In this document: positions 55,729 to 63,730 of the stretch, piece after piece
How the letters are laid out: every line of letters begins with the position of its first letter
Numbering within the stretch: position 1 is the stretch's first letter
Source of the DNA: Palsa-892 sp035295845
GTDB lineage: Bacteria; Pseudomonadota; Alphaproteobacteria; Rhizobiales; Xanthobacteraceae
NCBI GenBank assembly: GCA_035295845.1
Contig: DATGIF010000028.1
Coordinates: forward strand, 186,001-250,000
Length of the DNA stretch: 64,000 bases
Reading direction: 5' to 3'
Position numbers and translations under genes: made by a program
Notes under the pieces: model-generated
What the model was told of the DNA's origin: nothing
What the model saw: only the letters and a program-made list of their open reading frames with translations
Database searches by the model: none

Positions 55729-56285
55729 TTCTGCTTGGTCTCGATATTTCCAAGCGCGCGACGGGTTGGGAGCTGATCGACCTTTCCAATCCGAAATTCA
55801 CCGTGCTTACGCACGGCGGCCTTCTGTTGTGTCCATACAAGCCACCGGCTGAGGGCGCCGTCGAGACAGCCCTTGACGGCGATTACTCATCTCGTGTGTT
55901 CGATTGGTTTGATCGCGAGATTTTCCAGCTCGTGCAGGAATTCAAGCCAACGCGCGTGGCCATCGAACAGCCGATGCCGACGCAGGGAAACACGAATTTT
56001 CTCACCACGCATCTCGTGCATGGATGCATTGGCGTCGCGTGCCGCATCTTCGGCCGCAAGAGCATCAGGCCAAAATTCGTGGCGTCGCAAACGTGGCGTG
56101 CGCATCTTGGTATTGGTCGGCCGCCGAAGGGCGTTAAGAACAAATCGGATTGGTACAAGGCGCGTGCGCATGAATGGTGCCGCGCGAATAAAATTGAGGT
56201 GGAAAGCGACGATCAGGCTGAGGCCGCGTGCATCGTTTCATGGTTCCGCGATTGGATTGCCGTGATGGAACGTGAGGCGGCATGA
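55725..56285 (+). CDS. RuvC-like Holliday-junction resolvase (phage)
   Basis: 186 residues with the RNase H fold acids: D7 (LLGLDISKRATGW), Glu in RVAIEQPMPTQG, and the DDQAEAACI pair near residue 163. It is the phage RuvC-like branch that resolves branched DNA before packaging. Overlaps the primase gene by 4 bp. Confidence 0.75.
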   Translation: MILLGLDISKRATGWELIDLSNPKFTVLTHGGLLLCPYKPPAEGAVETALDGDYSSRVFDWFDREIFQLVQEFKPTRVAIEQPMPTQGNTNFLTTHLVHGCIGVACRIFGRKSIRPKFVASQTWRAHLGIGRPPKGVKNKSDWYKARAHEWCRANKIEVESDDQAEAACIVSWFRDWIAVMEREAA

Positions 56286-57349
56286 ACATCGACACCCCCG
56301 CGTGGAATCTGTGGAAGCAGAAGGCGCTCGCCGCCGACATCCTGAACGCCGCGCGCGAACGCGGTGCGCAGCTCAAGCGCGCTGGCAGCGAATGGACCGG
56401 CCCGTGCCCGGCGTGCGGCGGCTCGGATCGCTTCTCGATCAACACGCGCAAGAAGGTTTTTAATTGTCGCGGTGCGAATGGCGGTGACGTGATCGCGATG
56501 GTTCAGCACATCGACGGCTGCACCTTTATGGAGGCGGTTGAGCGCCTTTCGGGTGAAGCACCGCCATCCGGTGAATCGAAGCCGCTGACGCCGGAAGAAA
56601 AAGAAAAGCAGGAACGGATTCGGCGCCGCATCGAGCGCAGGCGCTATCAAGAGCATCAACAGGATGAGCGCAAGGCGCAGGTGAGGGAGAGGGGCGCGCT
56701 TGAAATCCTCGCCGAGTCTTCGCCGCCAGCCGGTACGGCCGCAGAGACGTACCTGAAAAAGCGCGGTCTCGTGAATTTGCCGGATGAGTTGATCAACATG
56801 ATCCGCTTTCATCCAATGGTCCGGTATGACCTTGATCACCGCAAGGCGTTCCCCGCGCTCGTGGCGCCGGTGCAGAACGTTGATGGCGAGACGGTTGCTG
56901 CGTGGCGCATTTATCTCACGGCAAGCGGGGCAAAGGCAGCGGTGAAGAAGCCGAAGCTTGGCATCGGACCCGCCGCCGGTGGTGCTGTTCGCTTCGGTGG
57001 CCTTGCTCCCAAGATTGGGATTGCTGAGGGAATCGAAACTGCGCTCGCCGTTTCTTGCATCAACGGTCATCGCTTCCCCGTGTGGGCTGCGCTTTCGACG
57101 GCTGGCATGACGCATATACGCTTGCCCATCGAGGTGCAGAGCGTCGTTATTTTTCCCGATGGCGATTTGCCTGCGAAGAAGAAAGACGGGGAGTGGGTGC
57201 CGACTGATTTTGGCCCCGGCCTCGTTGCCGCTCGCAATCTAAAGCAGCGCCTTCAAAGGATCGGCGTCGATTGCGCGATCAATGAGCCACCATTCGGTTC
57301 AGATTTTCTCGACGTGTGGAATGAGATTCAGAGCGCGGGTGTCGAATGA
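56282..57349 (+). CDS. Phage DNA primase (zinc-finger plus Toprim)
   Basis: 355 residues. N-terminal zinc-binding part: PCPACGGSDRFSINTRKKVF with C42 and C45, and C62 in NCRGANGGDV; the usual fourth ligand (CRGCG) is replaced by Ala/Asn. A coiled linker (EKEKQERIRRRIERRRYQEH) follows. The Toprim domain shows IGIAEGIETALAVS (Glu) and VVIFPDGD (Asp). Operates with the DnaB-like helicase encoded next. Confidence 0.85.
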   Translation: MNIDTPAWNLWKQKALAADILNAARERGAQLKRAGSEWTGPCPACGGSDRFSINTRKKVFNCRGANGGDVIAMVQHIDGCTFMEAVERLSGEAPPSGESKPLTPEEKEKQERIRRRIERRRYQEHQQDERKAQVRERGALEILAESSPPAGTAAETYLKKRGLVNLPDELINMIRFHPMVRYDLDHRKAFPALVAPVQNVDGETVAAWRIYLTASGAKAAVKKPKLGIGPAAGGAVRFGGLAPKIGIAEGIETALAVSCINGHRFPVWAALSTAGMTHIRLPIEVQSVVIFPDGDLPAKKKDGEWVPTDFGPGLVAARNLKQRLQRIGVDCAINEPPFGSDFLDVWNEIQSAGVE

Positions 57350-58707
57350 AGAATCCGCGAGCTGAAAAGGCGCTTCTTGGTCTATTGATCAAGACGCCGG
57401 GAGAGATTGCGAAAGTGAACGCGATCCTTCAGCCACATCATTTCGATGACAAGCTTCACGCTGAAATCTATTCGGCGATCAATGATCTTTGGGAGAAAAA
57501 CGGCGCGGTGTCTCTGACGCTTCTGGCCTCACGTCTTCCTCTTGAAGACGAAGAAGGCGCCAGCGTTTCGACTTATCTGGCTGTTCTTTTCAAGAACGCG
57601 GAGGCCGGTGGATCGGTGACGGCGTTCGCCGATGAGATTCTTTCAGAGTGGACTCGCCGTCAGCTCGACGCCGTTGGCGATTGGGCGATCAAGGCGGCGG
57701 CCTCAGCGAAGATTTCCGCCGCTGATGCGCTCGCGCGCATCGAGGAACGTGTGCGTGATATTGCGCGTGGCTCTGATGTGGTCCGCGAGAAGCCGATGAG
57801 CGACATCGCGGCTCGCGTTATTGAGCGTGCTGCCGATGCCTATAAGGTGGAAAGCCCGCCCGGCATTGAGACTGGCATCCCGGCGCTCGATGAGATTGTT
57901 GGCCGGATCATGCCCGGCGATCTTGTGTTCATTGGTGCCAGTCAGGGCGATAGCAAGACATCGTTGCTGACGCAGATTCTTGAACACAATGCGAAGCCTA
58001 AAAACGTTGATGGCGTCGAGAAGCCCGGCTTGCCGTGTCTGATGTTTCAGCAAGAGATGGGCGACGAAGATGTGGCCCGGCGGTTGTTTGCGGCTCGCAC
58101 TCAGATTTCGGTTGCTAAGATTGAAGAAGGCGATTTCCAACCGGCTGAGTTTGATCGCCTTTGCGCGGCACAGGATGAGTTGGCGAAGCTGAATCTTTCG
58201 ATCATTGATCAGCCTCGTATGCGTGTTTCGCAAATTCGCTCGCGCGCGCTTTCGATGAAGCGTTCACGCGGGCTTGCCGTTGTCGGCATCGACCATCTGC
58301 GCCTGATCCAAGCCGATAGCCGGACATCGGATATTTTCGAGCGCATCGAATACGTGACCGGCTCTTTGAAATCTCTTGCCAAAGAACTGCACGCGCCCGT
58401 GATCGTGTTGGCGCAGCGCACGCGCTCATCTCAGGATCGCGATGATCCTGAGCCTCGTATTTCAGATTTATTCGGCGGCGGCTCGATTGAGCAAGATGCC
58501 GACATAGTGATTGGTCTTTGGCGCCGGGATATTTGGTTGCGCCAGCGTGAGCCGCACAGCGCCGCAAGTCGCGGTGAATGGGAGGTCGATCTTGCCAAGT
58601 GGCGCGACAAGGTTGGCGCTGTTTGCCTGAAGCGTCGGCGCGGCCCGGCTATGGGCAAGACTCGATTGAAATGGAATGGCGAGGCAACACGTTTCGAGGG
58701 AGAGTGA
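57346..58707 (+). CDS. Replicative DNA helicase (DnaB family)
   Basis: 453 residues: N-terminal DnaB helical domain (EKALLGLLIKTPGEIAKVNA ...), linker, RecA-like domain. The Walker A reads GASQGDSKTSLL (residues 197-208), where the standard form is GxxxxMGKT, so the Gly before the Lys is Ser. Later motifs DHLRLIQADSRTSD, VIVLAQRTRSSQ and FGGGSIEQDADIVIGLWR are normal for DnaB. It unwinds the phage replication fork with the primase above. ATG 57346 overlaps the primase stop. Confidence 0.88.
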   Translation: MKNPRAEKALLGLLIKTPGEIAKVNAILQPHHFDDKLHAEIYSAINDLWEKNGAVSLTLLASRLPLEDEEGASVSTYLAVLFKNAEAGGSVTAFADEILSEWTRRQLDAVGDWAIKAAASAKISAADALARIEERVRDIARGSDVVREKPMSDIAARVIERAADAYKVESPPGIETGIPALDEIVGRIMPGDLVFIGASQGDSKTSLLTQILEHNAKPKNVDGVEKPGLPCLMFQQEMGDEDVARRLFAARTQISVAKIEEGDFQPAEFDRLCAAQDELAKLNLSIIDQPRMRVSQIRSRALSMKRSRGLAVVGIDHLRLIQADSRTSDIFERIEYVTGSLKSLAKELHAPVIVLAQRTRSSQDRDDPEPRISDLFGGGSIEQDADIVIGLWRRDIWLRQREPHSAASRGEWEVDLAKWRDKVGAVCLKRRRGPAMGKTRLKWNGEATRFEGE

Positions 58708-58709
58708 AC

Positions 58710-59405
58710 ATGGTGAAGCGGCTGAAGCTGAAGAAGGCGAAGGCGAAAAAGCGTTCCACTCATCCCCGCACGCAGGCTGAGATGACAGCCGCATATGACG
58801 CGCGGAAAAACCACGGCGCGATCACCGACAACACGCCGGTCGCTCCCATCGAAATCGTTGACCCGCACGGAACGAATCCGGGTGATAAGATTGTCACCTT
58901 CAGGTCGCTGCGTAGCGATCCGATTGCCTCGATCCACGCGCGCGGCAGCATCACCGACATCCAATACGATGCCGCGCGCCGGTATCAGCGGCTTTACGAG
59001 CTGACGCAGATTGGGATGGTGCAGGCGATTGACCCGGCGAAGCCAGCCGTCGATGGCGGCCGTTTTTCGGATGGCAATACGGACGCGCGGATGCGCGCCG
59101 CCGATACGCTCGCGGCTATCAACAAGGAGCTAGGATGGTCGGCGGCGTGGTTATTCGACATCCTCGTGGCGGAGATGACGCTGCGCGATGCGTGCGCCAA
59201 GCGCGGCATGTTCAGCAAGCAGGAACAGATAGGCGCCACGCTGATCCTTACCGAAGCCCTCAGCAGCGTTGCCGTCGAATTGGGGCTGATGACGGCGCCG
59301 GATGTGCCCGTTATCCCGCCGGACGCCAGTGAGAAGCCGCAGGCGCCTAAAACGCCCGCAAAACAGGTCGTTTCCGCCGAGCGGATGCACCCCTTTCACC
59401 CCTAA
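58710..59405 (+). CDS. Possible late antiterminator (Q-position protein)
   Basis: 231 residues: basic N-terminus (VKRLKLKKAKAKKRSTHPRT), a middle segment with RSLRSDPIASIHARGSITDI, and a helical C-terminal domain (QYDAARRYQRLYELTQIGMV, RAADTLAAINKELGWSAAWL, EMTLRDACAKRGMFSKQEQI), which resembles DUF6456-type domains. It lies immediately before a strong promoter followed by a terminator, the position of Q in lambdoid phages; sequence similarity to a known Q was not established. ATG 58710 has a GAGGGAGAG ribosome binding site. Confidence 0.45.
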   Translation: MVKRLKLKKAKAKKRSTHPRTQAEMTAAYDARKNHGAITDNTPVAPIEIVDPHGTNPGDKIVTFRSLRSDPIASIHARGSITDIQYDAARRYQRLYELTQIGMVQAIDPAKPAVDGGRFSDGNTDARMRAADTLAAINKELGWSAAWLFDILVAEMTLRDACAKRGMFSKQEQIGATLILTEALSSVAVELGLMTAPDVPVIPPDASEKPQAPKTPAKQVVSAERMHPFHP

Positions 59406-59433
59406 TAGGGGGTCGGAAGAAAGGCACCCCCTA
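59406..59433. promoter_or_regulatory. Inverted repeat before the late promoter
   Basis: TAGGGGGT (59406-59413) and ACCCCCTA (59426-59433), a perfect 8-bp repeat with a 12-bp gap, ending 5 bp before the -35 hexamer. A candidate regulator or antiterminator binding site, or the terminator of the early operon without a T run. Confidence 0.5.
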
Positions 59434-59437
59434 CCCC

Positions 59438-59466
59438 TTGACGGCAGGTAACTTTGCATGTATAAA
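59438..59466 (+). promoter_or_regulatory. Candidate late promoter (pR'-like)
   Basis: TTGACG (59438-59443), 17-bp spacer, TATAAA (59461-59466): one of the best sigma70 promoters in the window. Start expected near 59473, about 13 nt before a terminator. Confidence 0.75.
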
Positions 59467-59485
59467 TTGGGCTATGGCAGGAATT

Positions 59486-59513
59486 GCGCCCGGCACAGCG
59501 ACCGGGCGCTTTT
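59486..59513 (+). terminator. Terminator directly after the candidate late promoter
   Basis: GCGCCCGG (59486-59493) pairs perfectly with CCGGGCGC (59502-59509), then TTTT. It would cut transcripts from 59473 at about 40 nt unless an antiterminator acts. Confidence 0.85.
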
Positions 59514-59612
59514 GATTCTGGGCACGCAGGCCCGGCGCGGCGTTCGCCAACTGCGCAAGGCGATACCGGCGACAGAATGCCGGGGCCGCAACAATTCTCG
59601 ACAGGATCAGCA

Positions 59613-59855
59613 ATGAAATACGTTGGCGATAACGCGCCAGCGCCGTCACGATTGACGGTGCCGGTCTCGATTGATTTCGCCTGCGATTGCAAAAATCGCA
59701 TCACCGCGAATTTCAAACTGCTTCCTGAAATGACGCTCCCCATGATCGTGAAATGCGGGATGTGTGATCGCCGTTATGAGCATTCGGTTGACGGCAAGAC
59801 GATCAAACCGATGCCAAGCAACAGACTCATCGGAGTGCGTAAGAGGTCTTTCTGA
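59613..59855 (+). CDS. Small phage zinc-ribbon-like protein
   Basis: 80 residues with paired Cys: CDCKN (C24, C26) and CGMCDRRYEHS (C48, C51), a likely zinc ribbon. ATG 59613 follows CAGGATCAGCA. It is the first gene after the candidate late terminator. Confidence 0.6.
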   Translation: MKYVGDNAPAPSRLTVPVSIDFACDCKNRITANFKLLPEMTLPMIVKCGMCDRRYEHSVDGKTIKPMPSNRLIGVRKRSF

Positions 59856-60097
59856 TGCCGCTCGCCATTCGCGAAAAAGAATTGGGCGGCGAATATCTAA
59901 CCGACGATGAGCTGGCGCGCTTACCCGAATTGTTCAAGCACATCGTTTTTCACGGCCGCACTCATCAGAATTTGATGAAGGCGCCCGTGGTCGATTTCAA
60001 CGAATATAAAAAATCGAAGGCGCGCGTGCGCGAGCTGGCGGCTGCCGCGCAAAAGCAATATGCGCCGAATTGGTTGGATGGTCCGCAGCACGCATAA
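59855..60097 (+). CDS. Small phage protein, unknown
   Basis: 80 residues, helical (LAIREKELGGEYLTDDELAR, PELFKHIVFHGRTHQNLMK, basic helix RVRELAAAAQKQYAP). ATG overlaps the previous stop by one base (TGATG). Confidence 0.6.
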   Translation: MPLAIREKELGGEYLTDDELARLPELFKHIVFHGRTHQNLMKAPVVDFNEYKKSKARVRELAAAAQKQYAPNWLDGPQHA

Positions 60098-60137
60098 CGA
60101 AAAAAGACGGGCGAAAAGTCCGCGCTAAGGAATCTGC

Positions 60138-60296
60138 ATGAGCGTCGAAACATTGCTGGCGTGCGCAGCGTGGAATGACCGCGCCGCGATCCGCGCTCAG
60201 CAGAAAAAAGATTTACGGTCGAGCGAGCGCCACGTTGAGAATGCAAGGCGGCTTCGCGCTCAGGCTGATGAGGCTCGCGATGCTTCGCAGGATTGA
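60138..60296 (+). CDS. Small phage protein, helical
   Basis: 52 residues (SVETLLACAAWNDRAAIRAQ, QKKDLRSSERHVENARRL, ADEARDASQD), one long amphipathic helix. ATG 60138 with TAAGGAATC upstream. Unknown. Confidence 0.5.
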   Translation: MSVETLLACAAWNDRAAIRAQQKKDLRSSERHVENARRLRAQADEARDASQD

Positions 60297-60422
60297 TCGG
60301 TTTGTTTTCTTTTATCGCTTATGGCGCCGCTGCAAGAACAGCCGGGCGACAAGCGCAAGGATGGCTTGGTTAGCTTTTTGAACGTGCGTACTCCCAGCAA
60401 CCCCGAAACCCACAGGTCATCC

Positions 60423-60653
60423 ATGTTTGGATTCTTCCGGCCGAAGACCGCCGACGAAATCGTTGGCAAGCATATCGCGAAATTGTCCAGCAAGCTTCAG
60501 CGCCATGGCGAACGCCATGCTGCGCTCGCTGAGAGACACGATGAGCGCGCGACGAAGCATCGCAAGCGCGCCACCGCCGCCGAAAAGAACGCGGCGAAGA
60601 ATGCCGAAATGGCGCGGTCGCTGTCTTCGCTTCTGCCGGAAGCCCACAAGTGA
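60423..60653 (+). CDS. Small phage protein, coiled-coil
   Basis: 76 residues: FGFFRPKTADEIVGKHIAKL and a Lys/Arg/Ala-rich helix (KLQRHGERHAALAERHDERA, KHRKRATAAEKNAAKNAEMA). The start is a moderate guess; an ATG at 60321 would lengthen it. It overlaps the MazG-like gene by 4 bp. Confidence 0.5.
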   Translation: MFGFFRPKTADEIVGKHIAKLSSKLQRHGERHAALAERHDERATKHRKRATAAEKNAAKNAEMARSLSSLLPEAHK

Positions 60654-60982
60654 GCGACGGCATCCTTGAGAAGCTTCGCGCCGCCAACATCGTTCGCGAT
60701 CCTGAATTTGATCCTGATGGCTTGATCACTCCTTCGTTTCGCGGAAACGAGTTGGCTGGCGAAGCAGGCGAAGCCTGCAATGTGATCAAGAAGCTTGAGC
60801 GCGACCGGCTCAATTTGCGTGGTTCGCGCGCGACCATCGACCAGCTCGCGGAAGAATTGGGCGACGTAATTATTTGCGTTGACCTGATCGCGATGGAATA
60901 CGGAATCGACCTTGCGAAAGCGGTGAGGGAAAAATTCAACAAGACATCCGCGAAGCTTGGGTTGGCACCTCGCATTGACTGA
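60650..60982 (+). CDS. MazG-like nucleotide pyrophosphohydrolase
   Basis: 110 residues with the all-alpha NTP pyrophosphatase metal pattern ExxE...ExxD: NELAGEAGEACNVIKKLE and QLAEELGDVIICVDLIAME. It probably hydrolyses NTPs or modified dNTPs, or adjusts nucleotide pools or (p)ppGpp during infection (inference). GTG 60650 overlaps the previous stop (GTGA). Confidence 0.82.
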   Translation: MSDGILEKLRAANIVRDPEFDPDGLITPSFRGNELAGEAGEACNVIKKLERDRLNLRGSRATIDQLAEELGDVIICVDLIAMEYGIDLAKAVREKFNKTSAKLGLAPRID

Positions 60983-61131
60983 ATTCGATGCTCGCGATCT
61001 TGCGAGCGTCAAACGAAAATCGAAGCGTTTGAGTCCGAGTCCGACAAGCATCTCAGTCAAGGCCCGCTGAACGGGCCAGTTCTGATCAGGGATTGCGGGA
61101 CCGCGCTTCGATCTTCTTTTCCACCGGGGGA

Positions 61132-61545
61132 ATGATGCGTAAGGCAATCATCATCGGCAGCAGCTTAATTGTCATGGCCGGTGGAACCATGCTCACGCAG
61201 CTCGCGGATTCTGAACCTGCAAAGGTTATCGCGACGCCAGCGAAGCGCATCGAGATTACATCGTGCAAGACCACGCGCTTTGATCTTCAGCGCGAGTTGC
61301 CGCAGGTGATTCTCCCCGGCGACAAAATCATCATCCTGAATCGCGATGAGCTGCACACCTACGTCGAGGCGGCGGATTCTGTTCAGCGCGCGCCGTTGGC
61401 GACATCGGGTGCCGTTCTAGTGCGGCCCAGCAAACCTATCGCGGCCGTGCTTGTGCGCTTCGCTGGTGATTGCGTTCTCGATCTAGTGCGCGTGCCGTGG
61501 AATGAGCATGTGCTGGCGATTGGCGCCGCTAAGCCAGAAGCGTGA
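61132..61545 (+). CDS. Phage protein with an N-terminal membrane/signal helix
   Basis: 137 residues (61132 and 61135 are both ATG). Hydrophobic start (RKAIIIGSSLIVMAGGTML), then a beta-rich segment (PQVILPGDKIIILNRDELHT, AAVLVRFAGDCVLDLVRVP). Possibly an exported phage protein. Unknown. Confidence 0.55.
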   Translation: MMRKAIIIGSSLIVMAGGTMLTQLADSEPAKVIATPAKRIEITSCKTTRFDLQRELPQVILPGDKIIILNRDELHTYVEAADSVQRAPLATSGAVLVRPSKPIAAVLVRFAGDCVLDLVRVPWNEHVLAIGAAKPEA

Positions 61546-61883
61546 TGCCTCGTACTACGCCCGGCTCGCGCAAGTCGCAGATGCCCCACCAAGATATTTT
61601 CGCGGATATGCGCAAGCTTGATTTGCGCACCGGCGATTTCGTTGTGATCGAGACGAAGCGCGCACTGTCATGGCACGAGCGCGAGCGCGCTCAAGACCTG
61701 TTCCGGCAGGTGGCGTTGAGCATGGGCGTCAGGGTCACGCTCTTGATCATGGATCAAGACGACAAGTTGAAGGTCTTGCGGCCTGAGCGCCATCCCGAAT
61801 TTGAGGATCATGTGCGCCGTGTCGCTGTACCGGCCGCGCTCGATGCCGTGAAGAAAGTGGAAAATCTTTCGGTGCGCAAATGA
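61545..61883 (+). CDS. Small phage protein, unknown
   Basis: 112 residues: basic start, RKLDLRTGDFVVIETKRALS and RAQDLFRQVALSMGVRVTLL, an alpha/beta arrangement. GTG 61542 or ATG 61545 overlaps the previous stop. Unknown. Confidence 0.55.
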   Translation: MPRTTPGSRKSQMPHQDIFADMRKLDLRTGDFVVIETKRALSWHERERAQDLFRQVALSMGVRVTLLIMDQDDKLKVLRPERHPEFEDHVRRVAVPAALDAVKKVENLSVRK

Positions 61884-62116
61884 ATGGATGGATCATCGCT
61901 CGCGCGTGCGCTGGTGGCGTTTCAGAATTTTGGTGTGGCCGCGCCTACGGAAACAACAAGATGGCCGCCGTCAGGTTTTTGCGCGAGCAAGATGCGCGGC
62001 AGGTCATCGAATGTTTGCTTGGCAGTTCGCATTACACCGTCAAGCTTGAACAATGTCGCTCATCCGGTGGCAACTGGACTCCTTGGGGCCTGATGCCGTC
62101 CGAAACGGGATGTTGA
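61880..62116 (+). CDS. Small phage protein, unknown
   Basis: 78 residues (NGWIIARACAGGVSEFWCGR, MAAVRFLREQDARQVIECLL, CRSSGGNWTPWGLMPSETGC). Contains four Cys. Overlaps the previous gene by 4 bp. Confidence 0.55.
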   Translation: MNGWIIARACAGGVSEFWCGRAYGNNKMAAVRFLREQDARQVIECLLGSSHYTVKLEQCRSSGGNWTPWGLMPSETGC

Positions 62117-62118
62117 AA

Positions 62119-62280
62119 ATGAAATCTGTTATCCGGTTGATGTGGATGATCGCTGACGGCGATCTAGCCGACATTCGCACGCGCGACCGCGCGTATGAAA
62201 TCGCGCAGAATTGCGATCCCGGTATGTTTGAGCGCGACCGCGAAAAGCTATTCTCCGGTCTATTCCGCAACGGCAGATAA
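62119..62280 (+). CDS. Small phage protein, unknown
   Basis: 53 residues (KSVIRLMWMIADGDLADIRT, REKLFSGLFRNGR). ATG 62119 with GGGA at good spacing; ATG 62110 is an alternative. Unknown. Confidence 0.5.
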   Translation: MKSVIRLMWMIADGDLADIRTRDRAYEIAQNCDPGMFERDREKLFSGLFRNGR

Positions 62281-62282
62281 CT

Positions 62283-62570
62283 ATGTTTTGTGCGGGTCAA
62301 GTAAGCGTCCCGCGTATTCGTTTCGATGAGCCGAAGGGTAACGAGCTGTTCATCGACGAAATCAGAAAAGCTGGTCTCACTGTCCGCGTCTTCTTCAAGG
62401 ACATCGAGATTGAACAGCGTTGGCTCGTGTTCGCCGACGCTGAGGCCGGATACATCGAGCGTCTTGTGCCGGGCTATTGCCCGATACAAGGACAGCTCCC
62501 TGCAAGAAAAATGTTTGGCAAGGTGGTGATCGCTGTCGCCGGACCAATTCCAAGTAGGTGCGCAGCATGA
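62283..62570 (+). CDS. Small phage protein, unknown
   Basis: 95 residues, beta-rich (QVSVPRIRFDEPKGNELFID, RVFFKDIEIEQRWLVFADAE). ATG 62283 follows the previous stop by 2 bp. Unknown. Confidence 0.5.
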   Translation: MFCAGQVSVPRIRFDEPKGNELFIDEIRKAGLTVRVFFKDIEIEQRWLVFADAEAGYIERLVPGYCPIQGQLPARKMFGKVVIAVAGPIPSRCAA

Positions 62571-62845
62571 AACCGATCATGGCCAAGGGTTGCAACGTTG
62601 TGCTTGCGTCGCCGGAAGATTGGATTGGCCGCGATCACGGGCATGACAATTTGCCGGTCACTTATCAAGACGGCAAGTATTTTTCGCTTTGGCAGCCAAG
62701 CACTGAGGAATTGCTGGCGATGTTCGCTGGCGCTCCCGTGCTTTTGCAGTTGGACGGTGACTCGCATCCGCCAGCGTGGGTCTCGATTGGTGAGAAGCCA
62801 TCGCTTGCTGAACAGCGCAAGGCTCACGTCCATGGGCGCGGCTAA
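62567..62845 (+). CDS. Small phage protein, unknown
   Basis: 92 residues (MAKGCNVVLASPEDWIGRDHG, then KYFSLWQPSTEELLAMFAGA, VLLQLDGDSHPPAWVSIGEK). Four-bp ATGA overlap with the previous gene; overlaps the HNH gene by 14 bp. Unknown. Confidence 0.5.
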   Translation: MKPIMAKGCNVVLASPEDWIGRDHGHDNLPVTYQDGKYFSLWQPSTEELLAMFAGAPVLLQLDGDSHPPAWVSIGEKPSLAEQRKAHVHGRG

Positions 62846-63167
62846 ACCAAGATTGGTGTCGGCACCCGGAAGGGTCGCGACTCTTGATACCCGAAAGGTC
62901 AGGAACGCAGAGACCGGCACCAACCCGTTTTATCTCACGGTCGAATGGCGTTCGCTTGTTAAGCATCTGATCAAGGTGCGCGGCTATCGCTGCGAAGACC
63001 CGAAATGCAAATACCCTGATCGCAAGCCAACGCGCTTATTCGGCGATCACATTGTTGAGCTGGCTGACGGCGGCGCGAAGCTTGATCCCGAAAACGTAAT
63101 GCTGCGTTGTGGCTCGTGTCACACGCGCAAGACGAATGAAGAACGCGCGAAGCGCATGGCCCGATAG
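62832..63167 (+). CDS. HNH endonuclease (packaging-region type)
   Basis: 111 residues with the HNH centre: YRCEDPKCKYPDRKPTRLFG (two Cys), DHIVELADGGAKLDPENV (the HNH His and Asn/Asp) and LRCGSCHTRKTNEERAKRM (Cys pair and His). In tailed phages such HNH genes lie beside the terminase genes and help cut DNA for packaging, which suggests the terminase lies just beyond this point (inference). ATG 62832. Confidence 0.85.
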   Translation: MGAAKPRLVSAPGRVATLDTRKVRNAETGTNPFYLTVEWRSLVKHLIKVRGYRCEDPKCKYPDRKPTRLFGDHIVELADGGAKLDPENVMLRCGSCHTRKTNEERAKRMAR

Positions 63168-63179
63168 GAAAATAAAAAA

Positions 63180-63413
63180 ATGCACTACAAGAACGGCCGC
63201 CCGGCAAAGATTGGTGACAAGGTGGTGCTGATCCCGCAATACGGATCGCCCGTCATCGGCATTCTATACGATGCCGTGGAAGGAAATGATTACTGCAACG
63301 GGCGCATCGCTCCGATTGCTCCGAACGATCCTTCGCCGAATTTGAAGGAGTGCTTGCATCTCGACGATCTTCTGAAGGCGCTTCCTGAAGACGTGCCCGA
63401 CTCGTCGAGATGA
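63180..63413 (+). CDS. Small phage protein, unknown
   Basis: 77 residues, beta-rich (HYKNGRPAKIGDKVVLIPQYG, then VIGILYDAVEGNDYCNGRIA). ATG 63180 preceded by TAGGAAAATAAAAAA. Unknown. Confidence 0.55.
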   Translation: MHYKNGRPAKIGDKVVLIPQYGSPVIGILYDAVEGNDYCNGRIAPIAPNDPSPNLKECLHLDDLLKALPEDVPDSSR

Positions 63414-63559
63414 GCCTGCTGATCATTCCGCTTTGGTTTGGGCGGCTTCACATCAAGCATAATCGCTTTTCGCTGTTTTCTGAGCGCAACGGTTTCGTTC
63501 CATCGTTCGCGCTGTTCGGCGTTCGCTTTACGTGGCGCCGGTATGGATCGCTTCTCTAA
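63410..63559 (+). CDS. Small phage peptide, unknown
   Basis: 49 residues (SLLIIPLWFGRLHIKHNRFS, FVPSFALFGVRFTWRRYGSL), aromatic and basic. ATG 63410 overlaps the previous stop (ATGA). Function unknown. Confidence 0.5.
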   Translation: MSLLIIPLWFGRLHIKHNRFSLFSERNGFVPSFALFGVRFTWRRYGSLL

Positions 63560-63580
63560 AGTTTGAGGCCACAAGTAAGA

Positions 63581-63730
63581 ATGAGGTCCGACAAAGCCTG
63601 CGCTGTCCGCAAGACTAATGTGCAGGTGTCAAATCGGGCGCCGTTTGCGGCGGAATCCGGCGGTGGGCAAACCCGCTGGTCTCTTGTGGTCTCGATCCTT
63701 TTCACACGGAGTCCACTTGAGCATCGCTGA
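63581..63730 (+). CDS. Possible short phage gene (low support)
   Basis: A 49-codon open frame (RSDKACAVRKTNVQVSNRAP ... ILFTRSPLEHR) with only a weak ribosome binding site. It overlaps the start of the next membrane-protein gene by 14 bp. Real status uncertain; it could be a leader for that gene. Confidence 0.25.
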   Translation: MRSDKACAVRKTNVQVSNRAPFAAESGGGQTRWSLVVSILFTRSPLEHR

